From Chloroflexus sp. MS-G (lineage in GTDB: Bacteria > Chloroflexota > Chloroflexia > Chloroflexales > Chloroflexaceae): a DNA stretch of 64,000 nucleotides. The DNA lies in assembly GCF_000735195.1 (NCBI RefSeq), contig NZ_JPIM01000009.1, forward strand, positions 1-64,000. Reading direction: 5' to 3'. The notes under the pieces were generated by a model, which was not told the origin of the DNA, ran no database searches, and saw only the letters and a program-made list of their open reading frames with translations. Below, in pieces: positions 18,218 through 26,015 of this stretch. The first letter of the stretch is position 1. Each line of letters opens with the position of its first letter. Both the position numbers and the translations under genes were made by a program.

Positions 18218-19402
18218 ATGACCACACTTTCGACAACATCATCTCAAACATTATCCTGGCCTCATATAGCAATTCTGGTCTGGATGCGATGGCTGATCAG
18301 TCTGGTCTTTCGTCTGGTGTATCCCTTATTGACATTTCTTGCGACCAGTTTCGCGGTCAATCTAAGCACAGCCAGCTTACTCATCACCATTCAGGTGGGA
18401 GCATCATTGCTGAGTCCGCTGGGTGGTATGCTGAGCGACCGGTTTGGCGATCGGAGTACCATTTTCTGGAGTGGGGTACTGTTCGCAATCGGCACAGTTG
18501 TTTGTGCATGGAGTCAGCACTTTGAGTTGTTTCTATTCGGATACGGCATTATTGGGTTGGCGGTTGCCATTGCAATGCCGGCATTGCAAAGTTATGTGAG
18601 CGCACGTAGTCATTATACGCAGCGCGGACGTATGCTCGGTATTCTGGAATTGAGTTGGGCGTTGTCGGCTCTGATCGGCGTACCCTTGGTGACGTGGACG
18701 GCCGATCATTTCGGTCTGGCAACGGTCTTTTTTGCATTAGCTGTTGTTGGAGCAGTAAATGTTGCGCTTACAATGACGCTCCCGAATGACGAACAGATTC
18801 ACGCGCCACACATTCGTTCCGCTTCTGAGCATCGTTTGTGGCTTCTGGTGCGTCAACCGGTGATCCTGTCTGCACTGGGGTTTATCTTTGTTCAGATGGC
18901 AGCGGTTGAACTGATCTTTGTGAGCTATGCCGGTTGGTTAAGCAGTACGTTTGGTGCAACAACAACCGAATTGGGGTTCGTCTTTGGCTTATTGGGAATC
19001 GTTGAGCTGGCCGGGTCTCTCATGGCAACCCTCTTCACCGATCAGATAGGCAAACGACGAGCGGTGTTGGGTGGTTTTGCCCTGGTCGGTGTATGGTTAC
19101 TGCTGTTACCACACAGCACATCCTGGTTCCTCTTTCTTACGCTCCTCCTAGCGTTTGATCTTTGCTTTGAGTTTGCGATTGTCTCTACCTTTCCGCTGGT
19201 CAGCGGCCTGAGCGCTCAGGGACGTGGGACGGTACTCGCCGCGATGACAGCCTCTATTGGAGGTGGCCGTATTCTAGGCTCGTTGATCGCGCCATGGCTG
19301 AGTATCACAATTGGCTATGGATTCAATAGTATATTGGCCGGAATCCTGGTGCTCGGTGCAGTCGGTTTTGGTATCATGACAATACGCGAAGGCCGTGCAT
19401 AA
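18218..19402 (+). CDS. major facilitator superfamily transporter
   Basis: A 394-residue integral membrane protein with about 12 hydrophobic segments. Motif A reads GGMLSDRFGDRSTIFW near residues 68-83, the loop 2-3 signature of MFS proteins; RGRMLGILELSWALSALIGVP in helix 5 recalls the drug/sugar efflux motif. It is therefore probably a proton-coupled exporter, with unknown substrate. GAGGAG lies about 10 bp before ATG 18218. It stands alone between the divergent esterase and the thioredoxin-like gene. Confidence 0.88.
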   Translation: MTTLSTTSSQTLSWPHIAILVWMRWLISLVFRLVYPLLTFLATSFAVNLSTASLLITIQVGASLLSPLGGMLSDRFGDRSTIFWSGVLFAIGTVVCAWSQHFELFLFGYGIIGLAVAIAMPALQSYVSARSHYTQRGRMLGILELSWALSALIGVPLVTWTADHFGLATVFFALAVVGAVNVALTMTLPNDEQIHAPHIRSASEHRLWLLVRQPVILSALGFIFVQMAAVELIFVSYAGWLSSTFGATTTELGFVFGLLGIVELAGSLMATLFTDQIGKRRAVLGGFALVGVWLLLLPHSTSWFLFLTLLLAFDLCFEFAIVSTFPLVSGLSAQGRGTVLAAMTASIGGGRILGSLIAPWLSITIGYGFNSILAGILVLGAVGFGIMTIREGRA

Positions 19403-19487
19403 GATCGGCAATGTAACCAAACGCACCGGCTTTGCATCTTGTTAGCAGCAACGGTAATTATCTTGATGGCGTGAAAGGAATGAAACA

Positions 19488-20150
19488 ATGGCGCTCATGC
19501 AGGAAAAAGATCGCAAGGCGGTGCGGGAAGCATTTGCCGGACTGAATCGACCGGTAGAGATCGTGCTCTTTACCTCGGCTGAGAGTGGGGAATATAGCGA
19601 GGTAACGCACGAGCTGTTACAAGAGGTTGTGGCCCTCAATCCGCTGTTGAGCCTGCGGGTATTCGATCTTGAACAGGATCAAGCATATGCTACCGAACTG
19701 GGTGTCGATAAAGCGCCCGGAATCGTCTTTCTCATCGGTGAAGAACGAAAGAATCACGGGTTGCGCTTTGCCGGGTTACCTAGTGGCTATGAATTTGCTT
19801 CCCTTATTGAGGCGATTCGCCTGGCCGGTGGGGCTGCTCAACCCGATCTCCAACCGGCAACGATGGCCATGCTCGAAACGATTCAGGCCCCTATGCACCT
19901 CCAGGTCTTCGTCACCCCTACCTGCCCTTATTGCCCACGGGCGGTGGTTATGGCCTACCGGTTAGCGTTGGCGAACCCATACATTTCTGCCGAAGGAATT
20001 GAGGTGACCGAATTTCCTGAATTGGGCGATCGCTATGCAGTGATGGGAGTTCCTAAGACCGTAATCGACGATCTGGTACATGTTGAAGGAGCGGTACCGG
20101 AAGGGATGATGGTCAACAAGCTCCGTGAAGCCATCGCTGCGGCGGCCTAG
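19488..20150 (+). CDS. protein disulfide oxidoreductase-like protein with two thioredoxin folds
   Basis: A 220-residue protein built like the archaeal/thermophile protein disulfide oxidoreductase (PDO): two thioredoxin/glutaredoxin folds. The C-terminal fold keeps the active site CPYC (C146, C149) and the cis-proline region GVPKT. The N-terminal fold has lost its CxxC; the equivalent stretch reads FTSAESGEYS at 28-37. Such proteins handle thiol-disulfide exchange in the cytoplasm. AAGGA lies 9 bp before ATG 19488; a second ATG follows at 19497. It is separated from the ECF sigma gene by a promoter. Confidence 0.85.
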   Translation: MALMQEKDRKAVREAFAGLNRPVEIVLFTSAESGEYSEVTHELLQEVVALNPLLSLRVFDLEQDQAYATELGVDKAPGIVFLIGEERKNHGLRFAGLPSGYEFASLIEAIRLAGGAAQPDLQPATMAMLETIQAPMHLQVFVTPTCPYCPRAVVMAYRLALANPYISAEGIEVTEFPELGDRYAVMGVPKTVIDDLVHVEGAVPEGMMVNKLREAIAAAA

Positions 20151-20163
20151 ATTGGCAGCCTGA

Positions 20164-20192
20164 CAGACACTCCACCGTAGGCGTGCTATACT
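20164..20192 (+). promoter_or_regulatory. promoter of the ECF sigma/anti-sigma operon
   Basis: CAGACA (-35), 17-bp spacer, TATACT (-10), with TGC directly before the -10 (extended -10). The start of transcription would be near 20199, leaving a leader of about 80 bases that includes the hairpin at 20248-20277. Confidence 0.55.
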
Positions 20193-20247
20193 ATCCTCTG
20201 AAAGTGTCTGAACAACGGTGTTGCTAGCGGTTCTGTGCCTCCCTCTC

Positions 20248-20277
20248 CCCTCTCCCGCTACGTGACGCGGGAGAGGG
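20248..20277 (+). repeat. 11-bp hairpin whose right arm is the Shine-Dalgarno of the sigma gene
   Basis: CCCTCTCCCGC, 8-base loop, GCGGGAGAGGG. The right arm contains GAGAGGG, the best ribosome-binding site for ATG 20281. It belongs to the dispersed CCCTTCCTCTC-type palindromes seen at 30852 and 35167. If transcribed it could mask the ribosome-binding site. Confidence 0.6.
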
Positions 20278-20280
20278 AAC

Positions 20281-20991
20281 ATGAGCAGAGCCAGGCTTGC
20301 GTCGGGAAAGAACTGTTCAGACGAACGTTCCCATCTGTCTGCTGTCTGCGATGGAGACACTGCTGTGCCGGGACCAATCATTGATCTTTCCCTGTATGAC
20401 GATGAGCAGGCACTCCTCGAAGGATTGCGTCGTGGCGATCCTGATGCCTGTACATGCTTTGTCAAACGGTTTGCTCCCTTCGTCTACGCACGCGCTCTTA
20501 ACCTGCTAGGTGATGCCGATGAGGCCGAGAATGTCTTGCAGACAACCTTTATCAAAGCCTGTGCTGCTCTATCTGAATTCAACGGTACCGGGAGTTTGCG
20601 AAGTTGGCTTTACCGGATAGCCTCGAATGAAGGGTTGATGCTGTTGCGACAGAAACGACCACAGGTCGATCTTGATGACGTAGGCGACATCAATGTTGAG
20701 ACAACGTCACCGCAGCCCGCGCAGCGCTGGAGTATCGATCCGGCACGGAGCGTGCTTGATGACGAATTACGGCAAGAAATTGCCCAGGCTATCGCTGCTT
20801 TACCTGATGCATTGCGGGCGGTGATTGTATTGCGCGACATCGAACATTTGAGTACCGAGGAGACAGCAGCTCAGTTGGGGATTAGCCCTGGTGCAGTAAA
20901 GGTACGCCTGCATCGCGCCCGCCTACGCCTGCGTGAGCTGTTGGCTCGTTATGTCGAGCCGACTGAGGAGGGTCACGATGATACCGAATGA
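20281..20991 (+). CDS. ECF-type RNA polymerase sigma factor
   Basis: Sigma-70 family factor with regions 2 and 4 only. Region 2 covers about 55-130 (DADEAENVLQTTFIKAC, SLRSWLYRIASNEGL) and region 4 about 165-225 (ALPDALRAVIVLRDIEHLST, GAVKVRLHRARLRL). It directs RNA polymerase to a small regulon under control of the anti-sigma factor that overlaps it. ATG 20281 gives 236 residues, longer than usual; GTG 20365 would give 208 and also fits the conserved part, which begins near residue 35. The stimulus is unknown. Confidence 0.9.
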   Translation: MSRARLASGKNCSDERSHLSAVCDGDTAVPGPIIDLSLYDDEQALLEGLRRGDPDACTCFVKRFAPFVYARALNLLGDADEAENVLQTTFIKACAALSEFNGTGSLRSWLYRIASNEGLMLLRQKRPQVDLDDVGDINVETTSPQPAQRWSIDPARSVLDDELRQEIAQAIAALPDALRAVIVLRDIEHLSTEETAAQLGISPGAVKVRLHRARLRLRELLARYVEPTEEGHDDTE

Positions 20992-21238
20992 TCATTATCA
21001 TTGTGAAGATCTCATTGATCTCCTGAATGACTATCTTGATGGCGAATTGAGCCTTACTGAATGCAGCGAACTGGAAGCGCACCTGCGCGAATGTCCAGAG
21101 TGTCAATCGCTGCTCGCCTCGTTACGGCAGACGCTCTCTCTCCTTCATCAGTTTGAAGAAGCCCCTCCGTCACTCCCGCCTGGTTTAGAAGAACGACTAA
21201 TTACCCGAATGCAGCGCCTTCTGGTAGAACGCCACTAG
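20978..21238 (+). CDS. zinc-binding anti-sigma factor (ZAS type)
   Basis: An 86-residue protein with the zinc anti-sigma motif H-x3-C-x2-C as HLRECPEC near residues 31-38, plus an upstream HYHC. This fold clamps ECF sigma factors and often releases them on thiol oxidation. GGAGG precedes ATG 20978; the gene overlaps the sigma gene by 14 bp, so translation is probably coupled. There is no membrane segment, so it is a soluble type. A longer frame from 20933 is only sigma-gene sequence. Confidence 0.88.
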   Translation: MIPNDHYHCEDLIDLLNDYLDGELSLTECSELEAHLRECPECQSLLASLRQTLSLLHQFEEAPPSLPPGLEERLITRMQRLLVERH

Positions 21239-22131
21239 CGTCCATAGTGCGCCATCAAGAGCTGACGGAAAGCGTAGGCTACTGGTGAGAGTGGTCGGGT
21301 CGCCCGCCACAACAAACGTAGGGTGCGTCGTAGCGGCCGACCTTGAATCGGGATTGGATGTAACGCGCCTACTTCTTGCTCGGCTGTAATAGCGTAGAGG
21401 GGAAGAATTGTCAGACCGGTACCGATCATCACCATTCGCTTGATCGATTCGAGGTTATCAAGCTCGGCGATAATCCGCGGTGTCAATGATTGCTCGCGTA
21501 AAGCCTGATCTAGCCATACGCGCGTCTGGCTGCTCGCTTGGCGCATGATCATCGGCTGATCGGCCAGTTCGCTCAGATGTACTTCACTGCGTCCCCACCA
21601 CGGATGCCGTCGTCCGACAACCACATACTGATCAAATTCACGGAGGGACTGTTGTTGCACATCCGTTATCGTATGATCAAGCTCGCCTTCGATAGCGCCC
21701 AGATCGAGGCCACCACTACGCAATTCGTTCACAATCGCAAATGTGGTACCGGTCTGGGCGCTCACTGCGAGGTTGGGATAGCGTTGTCTGAACATCTGCA
21801 CCCATTCGGGTAGCAGGTAGGCGCTCACGCCAGGCGTCACACCAATCAGCAACTGACCATCACGTAGTCCGGCAACATTGGTAACGGCCAGTTCGGCTTC
21901 AGCCACCAGCCGAAAAATCCCCTCGCAATAGGCGAGTAATCGCTGACCAGCCGGAGTCAGCTCAACGCCACGGCGGCCACGCACGAACAGCTCTGTCCCC
22001 AGGCTATCTTCGAGCGCCCGAATGTGCTGACTGACCCCCGATTGAGTCATATGTAACTGCTCAGCAGCTTTACTGAGACTTCCCGCAGCAACCACCCGCG
22101 TGAAGATATCGAGTTTGTAGAGATCGAGCAT
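21235..22131 (-). CDS. LysR-family transcriptional regulator divergent from sulfide operon
   Basis: A 298-residue LysR-type regulator. The winged helix-turn-helix is at 3-62 (LDIFTRVVAAGSLSKAAEQL, TQSGVSQHIRALED); the effector-binding domain begins near 90 (LLIGVTPGVSAYLLPEW). The divergent placement next to the MBL-rhodanese/DUF1641/SQR operon is the classic arrangement in which the regulator controls its neighbour, here plausibly in response to a sulfur compound; that is inference. Its last codon overlaps the anti-sigma gene end by 4 bp. Confidence 0.9.
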   Translation of the reverse strand: MLDLYKLDIFTRVVAAGSLSKAAEQLHMTQSGVSQHIRALEDSLGTELFVRGRRGVELTPAGQRLLAYCEGIFRLVAEAELAVTNVAGLRDGQLLIGVTPGVSAYLLPEWVQMFRQRYPNLAVSAQTGTTFAIVNELRSGGLDLGAIEGELDHTITDVQQQSLREFDQYVVVGRRHPWWGRSEVHLSELADQPMIMRQASSQTRVWLDQALREQSLTPRIIAELDNLESIKRMVMIGTGLTILPLYAITAEQEVGALHPIPIQGRPLRRTLRLLWRATRPLSPVAYAFRQLLMAHYGR

Positions 22132-22216
22132 CGTTGCTCCTGTATGGATGCATCATTGGTATCGCAGCACGGGTTCATCCTTATTCTTCGCCAAACCCGC
22201 GCCAGGCTGTATCCAG

Positions 22217-22232
22217 ATCGGTGTTCACCGAT
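22217..22232. promoter_or_regulatory. palindrome in LysR/sulfide-operon intergenic region
   Basis: ATCGGTG-TT-CACCGAT, a 7-bp perfect dyad in the 345-bp divergent gap, closer to the LysR start. It is a candidate autoregulatory site. Confidence 0.4.
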
Positions 22233-22301
22233 CAGCGAATACTGCTCCGACGCCCAAAAGTATTTATTACTGGATGCAATAGACGACATACTCCCAAGCT
22301 A

Positions 22302-22315
22302 TAAGTTGTCACTTA
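22302..22315. promoter_or_regulatory. candidate LysR-type binding dyad
   Basis: TAAGT-TGTC-ACTTA, a T-N12-A-like interrupted dyad typical of LTTR boxes, 162 bp before the MBL gene and within an AT-rich patch that also holds TATAAG-like sequences (22323-22328). No clean -35/-10 pair was found. Confidence 0.4.
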
Positions 22316-22476
22316 GAGATAGTATAAGCATGTTTCGGCTTCTGGCAAGTGGCATTTCTGCGTACCATATAAGTACGAAAACTCCCAACACTCTCAATAA
22401 GCAGTTGGCGCCAATGCTGCGATGTACGAGGGAAGCTGCTGATTAACGGGACAAATGAAGAAAGGGACGTAGAGCA

Positions 22477-23877
22477 ATGTTGCTGAAGTATTTCTACGAC
22501 GAGATGCTAGCCCAGGCTTCGTATCTGATCGGTTGCGCCAAGACTGGCGAAGCGATGGTTATTGATCCGATGCGAGACGTTGAGCCGTATTTGCGGGTCG
22601 CAGCCAAGGAAGGATTGCGCATCACTCACGTGACCGAGACCCACATTCATGCCGATTTCGTAAGCGGTGTTCGTGAACTGGCATCGCGTACCGGTGCCCA
22701 AATGTATTTGAGCGACATGGGCGACGCCAACTGGAAGTACGCTTACCCCGAAATTGAGAAGGCAATTCTGGTTAAAGATGGTGACACCTGGATGGTTGGG
22801 AATATTAAGGTGCAGGTGATTGCCACTCCAGGACACACGCCAGAGCATATCGCATTCATGATCACCGACACTGCCGCTGCCGATCAACCAATGGGTGTAT
22901 TCACCGGTGATTTCCTGTTTGTGGGTGATGTAGGCCGACCTGACCTGCTGGAAGAGGCTGCTGGGATTGCCGGAACCAAAGAACCCGGTGCGCGCAAGCA
23001 ATTTCAATCGGTACAGCGCTTTAAGGCATTGCCCGACTATTTGCAAGTCTGGCCGGCCCACGGCGCCGGTAGTGCCTGTGGCAAGGCTTTAGGCGCAATT
23101 CCGTCGAGTACGCTGGGGTACGAGAAGCGCTTTAATCCGGCGTTCCAGTTTGATGATGAAGATGCGTTTGTGCACTGGCTGCTGAAAGGCCAACCAGAAC
23201 CACCACGCTACTTTGCCCGCATGAAGTATGTGAACAAGGTCGGACCGGCTCTGTTGCACGATCTGGCAACACCGGTTGAGATCGAACGTCCGCTGCTCGA
23301 CCAGGCGCTGGCGGAAGGTGCGCTCGTTTTCGATCTGCGGAGTGCCGCCGAGTTTGTTGCCGGTCATATACCGGGGAGCATCAGTGTCCCGATTCGGAAG
23401 ATGTACAGCACCTATGTTGGCTGGTTTGTCGATTTCACCAAGCCAACTTACCTCGTGGTACCTGATGATGCTGACATAGAGCAGATTCTGAAAGACCTGC
23501 GGGCAATCGGTGTCGATGATATTCCGGGGTACCTGCCAGCATCGGCGCTTGGTGATAACCTTGTGAAATTGCCGACCGCTACTGTGAAAGACCTTAGTGC
23601 AGCATTAGCCGACCGTTCGGCAGTGATCCTCGATATGCGCAATCTGACCGAGTACGAGGAGATTCACCTGCCCGGTGCACTTCACATCCCGCTCGGTTAT
23701 CTGCCACGCCACCTCGACGAGATTCCACGTGATACGCCAATCATTGCCCACTGTGCAACCGGGTATCGCTCGCAGGTTGGTACAAGCCTGCTGCGCCGAT
23801 TTGGTTTTACCAATGTTGCAACCCTGGTTGATCCGCAGGGTACCTGGCGTGAATTAGCTTCGGCGGTTGCGGTATAG
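22477..23877 (+). CDS. MBL-fold persulfide dioxygenase/rhodanese fusion
   Basis: A 466-residue cytoplasmic protein. Residues 1-230 are a metallo-beta-lactamase domain of the ETHE1 persulfide dioxygenase group: THIHAD (H56, H58, D60), GHTPEH, TGDFLFVGDVGRPDL and WPAHGAGSACG. Two rhodanese domains follow, about 270-350 and 365-460. The first has no active-site cysteine (YLVVPDDAD); the second has HCATGYRS with Cys426. It should oxidise glutathione or other persulfides and move sulfane sulfur, downstream of sulfide oxidation by the SQR in the same operon. A 113-bp gap containing a stem-loop precedes the DUF1641 gene. Confidence 0.92.
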   Translation: MLLKYFYDEMLAQASYLIGCAKTGEAMVIDPMRDVEPYLRVAAKEGLRITHVTETHIHADFVSGVRELASRTGAQMYLSDMGDANWKYAYPEIEKAILVKDGDTWMVGNIKVQVIATPGHTPEHIAFMITDTAAADQPMGVFTGDFLFVGDVGRPDLLEEAAGIAGTKEPGARKQFQSVQRFKALPDYLQVWPAHGAGSACGKALGAIPSSTLGYEKRFNPAFQFDDEDAFVHWLLKGQPEPPRYFARMKYVNKVGPALLHDLATPVEIERPLLDQALAEGALVFDLRSAAEFVAGHIPGSISVPIRKMYSTYVGWFVDFTKPTYLVVPDDADIEQILKDLRAIGVDDIPGYLPASALGDNLVKLPTATVKDLSAALADRSAVILDMRNLTEYEEIHLPGALHIPLGYLPRHLDEIPRDTPIIAHCATGYRSQVGTSLLRRFGFTNVATLVDPQGTWRELASAVAV

Positions 23878-23890
23878 CTTCTGGGTTCCC

Positions 23891-23930
23891 TCACCCCACA
23901 GCAGAAGTGGCCGTGCCTGCTGTGGGGTGA
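23891..23930 (+). other. 14-bp stem-loop inside the sulfide operon
   Basis: TCACCCCACAGCAG, 12-base loop, CTGCTGTGGGGTGA, 13 bp after the MBL-rhodanese stop and 60 bp before the DUF1641 start. No T-tract follows, so RNA processing, mRNA stabilisation or partial termination are all possible. Confidence 0.7.
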
Positions 23931-23990
23931 ATGGCATCGAATGAATGGTTTTTGCCCGACACCTGCCGGGCGCAACACGTAAGGAGAGCT

Positions 23991-24686
23991 ATGACATACG
24001 CGCATACCAACAGTGGAACAACGAGCGAGGTGCATGCCCTTGAGGCCGGTCACGTTGCTGAACTTCTCGGTCAGTTGCTCGAACGAATGGATCGGATCGA
24101 ACAGCACCTCGCGAAAGCTGATGCGCTGGCCAGTGAGGCGCCAGCGCTGCTGGCCATGGCAACCGATACGGTCGATGGATTGTATCGGGATGCGGCGAAG
24201 GCGGGTACCGACATCGACGAGCGATTGAAGGTTGGCTTGCATGCCCTTGAGCGCTTGACCGAGCCGGCGACTCTCCGCGCCCTGGCCGGACTGAGTGAGC
24301 AGTTGGTAACTCTCGAACAACTGGCTCGCCAGGCCCCCGGCTTTGCTGCAATGACCGTCGATATGATTGATGAACTGTACGCTGCGGCCAATCGACAAGG
24401 TGTCGATATCGAGGGTACTGTTCGCCAGGGATTGACTGCACTACGCAATCTCCTCATCTTGATGCAGTCAGATGAAATGAAGGCATTGATGAGTTCAGGC
24501 GTGCTTGATCCGAAGACGCTTCAGGTGATGGGGGCGGCAGCACATGCGCTGGTGAGCGCCCAACGAGAGCCACGACGGGCCGGTCCAATGGCATTGTTGG
24601 GAGCACTCTTCAACCGTGATGTGCAACGTTCGCTTGGCTTTGCCCTCAATTTTGCCGAACGATTCGGGCAAAAACTGCCGGGCTAG
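23991..24686 (+). CDS. DUF1641 protein of sulfide oxidation operon
   Basis: A 231-residue, largely helical protein of the DUF1641 family, rich in Ala, Leu and acidic residues, with two internally similar halves (MATDTVDGLYRDAAKAGTDI and MTVDMIDELYAAANRQGVDI). DUF1641 genes are commonly found next to sulfide:quinone oxidoreductases or formate dehydrogenases; their function is not settled. AAGGAGAGCT precedes ATG 23991; a longer frame from 23931 starts in the hairpin and is rejected. It lies 63 bp before the SQR gene and may act as a partner of that membrane enzyme. Confidence 0.85.
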   Translation: MTYAHTNSGTTSEVHALEAGHVAELLGQLLERMDRIEQHLAKADALASEAPALLAMATDTVDGLYRDAAKAGTDIDERLKVGLHALERLTEPATLRALAGLSEQLVTLEQLARQAPGFAAMTVDMIDELYAAANRQGVDIEGTVRQGLTALRNLLILMQSDEMKALMSSGVLDPKTLQVMGAAAHALVSAQREPRRAGPMALLGALFNRDVQRSLGFALNFAERFGQKLPG

Positions 24687-24749
24687 GATGGTAACGTGCC
24701 GGAGAACAGGTTGTAAACAGGGAGTATCACGACTAGAGAGGAACACACT

Positions 24750-25940
24750 ATGGCAAAGAGCCACTATCAGGTTGTCATTGCTGGCGGCGGTACGGGTGGT
24801 CTGACCGTTGCTGCCCAACTTATGGGTCAGCCAAATCCGCCGGAGGTTGCGCTGATCGAACCGTCAACTGTACACTACTATCAGCCCTTGTGGACGCTGG
24901 TTGGGGGCGGAGTCTTTCCTCGTGAGCAATCGGCACGCCCAGAAGCTGATTACATCCCACCAGGAGTCACGTGGTTGAAGGAGGCGGTAAAGGCATTTGA
25001 CCCCGATAATAACAGTCTGACCTTGAGCAACGGTGAGACGATCACCTACGACTATCTGGTTGTGGCGCTGGGCATTCAGATTGACTGGCATAAGGTGAAG
25101 GGACTGCCAGAAACGTTGGGTAAGAATGGGGTCTGCTCGAATTACTCGTATGACACGGTGGAGTATACTTGGCAGAACATTCGCACCTTCCGGGGCGGAA
25201 ATGCTGTCTTCACCCATCCAAGCACGCCGATCAAGTGTGGTGGTGCGCCGCAGAAGATTGTCTATCTGGCCGACGATTATTTCCGCCGCTCCGGGGTACG
25301 ACAGCAGAGCCAGCTCAATTTCTATCACGCAGGTGCGGCTATCTTTGCCGTGAAGAAGTATGCTGATGCGTTGAATCGTGTGGTCGCACGCAAGGGGATT
25401 AACGTTCATTTCCAGCACGATTTGATCGAGGTACGCGGTGAGGCGCGTGAGGCCGTCTTCCTCAATCTGGCTACCCGCGAGACGGTGACGGTTCACTTCG
25501 ATATGTTGCATGTATCACCGCCAATGAGTGCGCCCGACGTGATCAAGAGCAGCACGCTGGCTAATACCGGCGGTTGGGTCGATGTCGATCAATATACCCT
25601 TCAGCATAAACGCTATCCCAACGTATTTAGTCTCGGTGATTGCTCGAGCTTGCCCACCTCGAAAACGGGAGCTGCCATTCGTAAGCAAGCGCCGGTGCTG
25701 GTAGCAAACCTGATGGCGGCAATGGCTAAAGAGACGTTACCGGCCACTTACGATGGCTACACCTCTTGCCCATTGGTGACCGGCTACGGCAGCCTGATTC
25801 TGGCAGAATTTGATTATACCAATCAACCAAAGGAGAGCTTCCCCTTCGATCAGTCGCAGGAGCGCTACAGCATGTATGCGCTAAAAGCCTACGGGTTACC
25901 GGCGATGTATTGGAACGGGATGCTACGCGGTCGGATGTAA
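24750..25940 (+). CDS. sqr: sulfide:quinone oxidoreductase, type II (SQOR-like)
   Basis: A 396-residue FAD enzyme that oxidises sulfide and passes electrons to the quinone pool at the membrane. The N-terminal FAD motif is AGGGTGG at 11-17. Two redox cysteines are visible: C163 in IKCGGAPQK and C340 in YTSCPLVTGYG; a third cysteine is C129. The C-terminal run LILAEFDYTNQP...FPFDQSQER and the ending YWNGMLRG are the pattern of mitochondrial SQOR (type II), not the green-sulfur-bacterial types. In the operon it follows a persulfide dioxygenase and DUF1641, so sulfide to sulfane sulfur to sulfite/thiosulfate is the likely route. GAGAGGAAC precedes the ATG. Confidence 0.95.
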   Translation: MAKSHYQVVIAGGGTGGLTVAAQLMGQPNPPEVALIEPSTVHYYQPLWTLVGGGVFPREQSARPEADYIPPGVTWLKEAVKAFDPDNNSLTLSNGETITYDYLVVALGIQIDWHKVKGLPETLGKNGVCSNYSYDTVEYTWQNIRTFRGGNAVFTHPSTPIKCGGAPQKIVYLADDYFRRSGVRQQSQLNFYHAGAAIFAVKKYADALNRVVARKGINVHFQHDLIEVRGEAREAVFLNLATRETVTVHFDMLHVSPPMSAPDVIKSSTLANTGGWVDVDQYTLQHKRYPNVFSLGDCSSLPTSKTGAAIRKQAPVLVANLMAAMAKETLPATYDGYTSCPLVTGYGSLILAEFDYTNQPKESFPFDQSQERYSMYALKAYGLPAMYWNGMLRGRM

Positions 25941-25971
25941 CGTCTATTCCCTCTTCACCGCCAGACATGAA

Positions 25972-25999
25972 GCAGGGGCGACCAGTTTGTCGCCCCTGC
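25972..25999. terminator. bidirectional terminator between SQR and FtsW-like gene
   Basis: GCAGGGGCGAC, 6-base loop, GTCGCCCCTGC, followed by GCTTTA. It sits between two convergent stop codons, 31 bp after SQR. Confidence 0.8.
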
Positions 26000-26015
26000 G
26001 CTTTACTACGAACGA

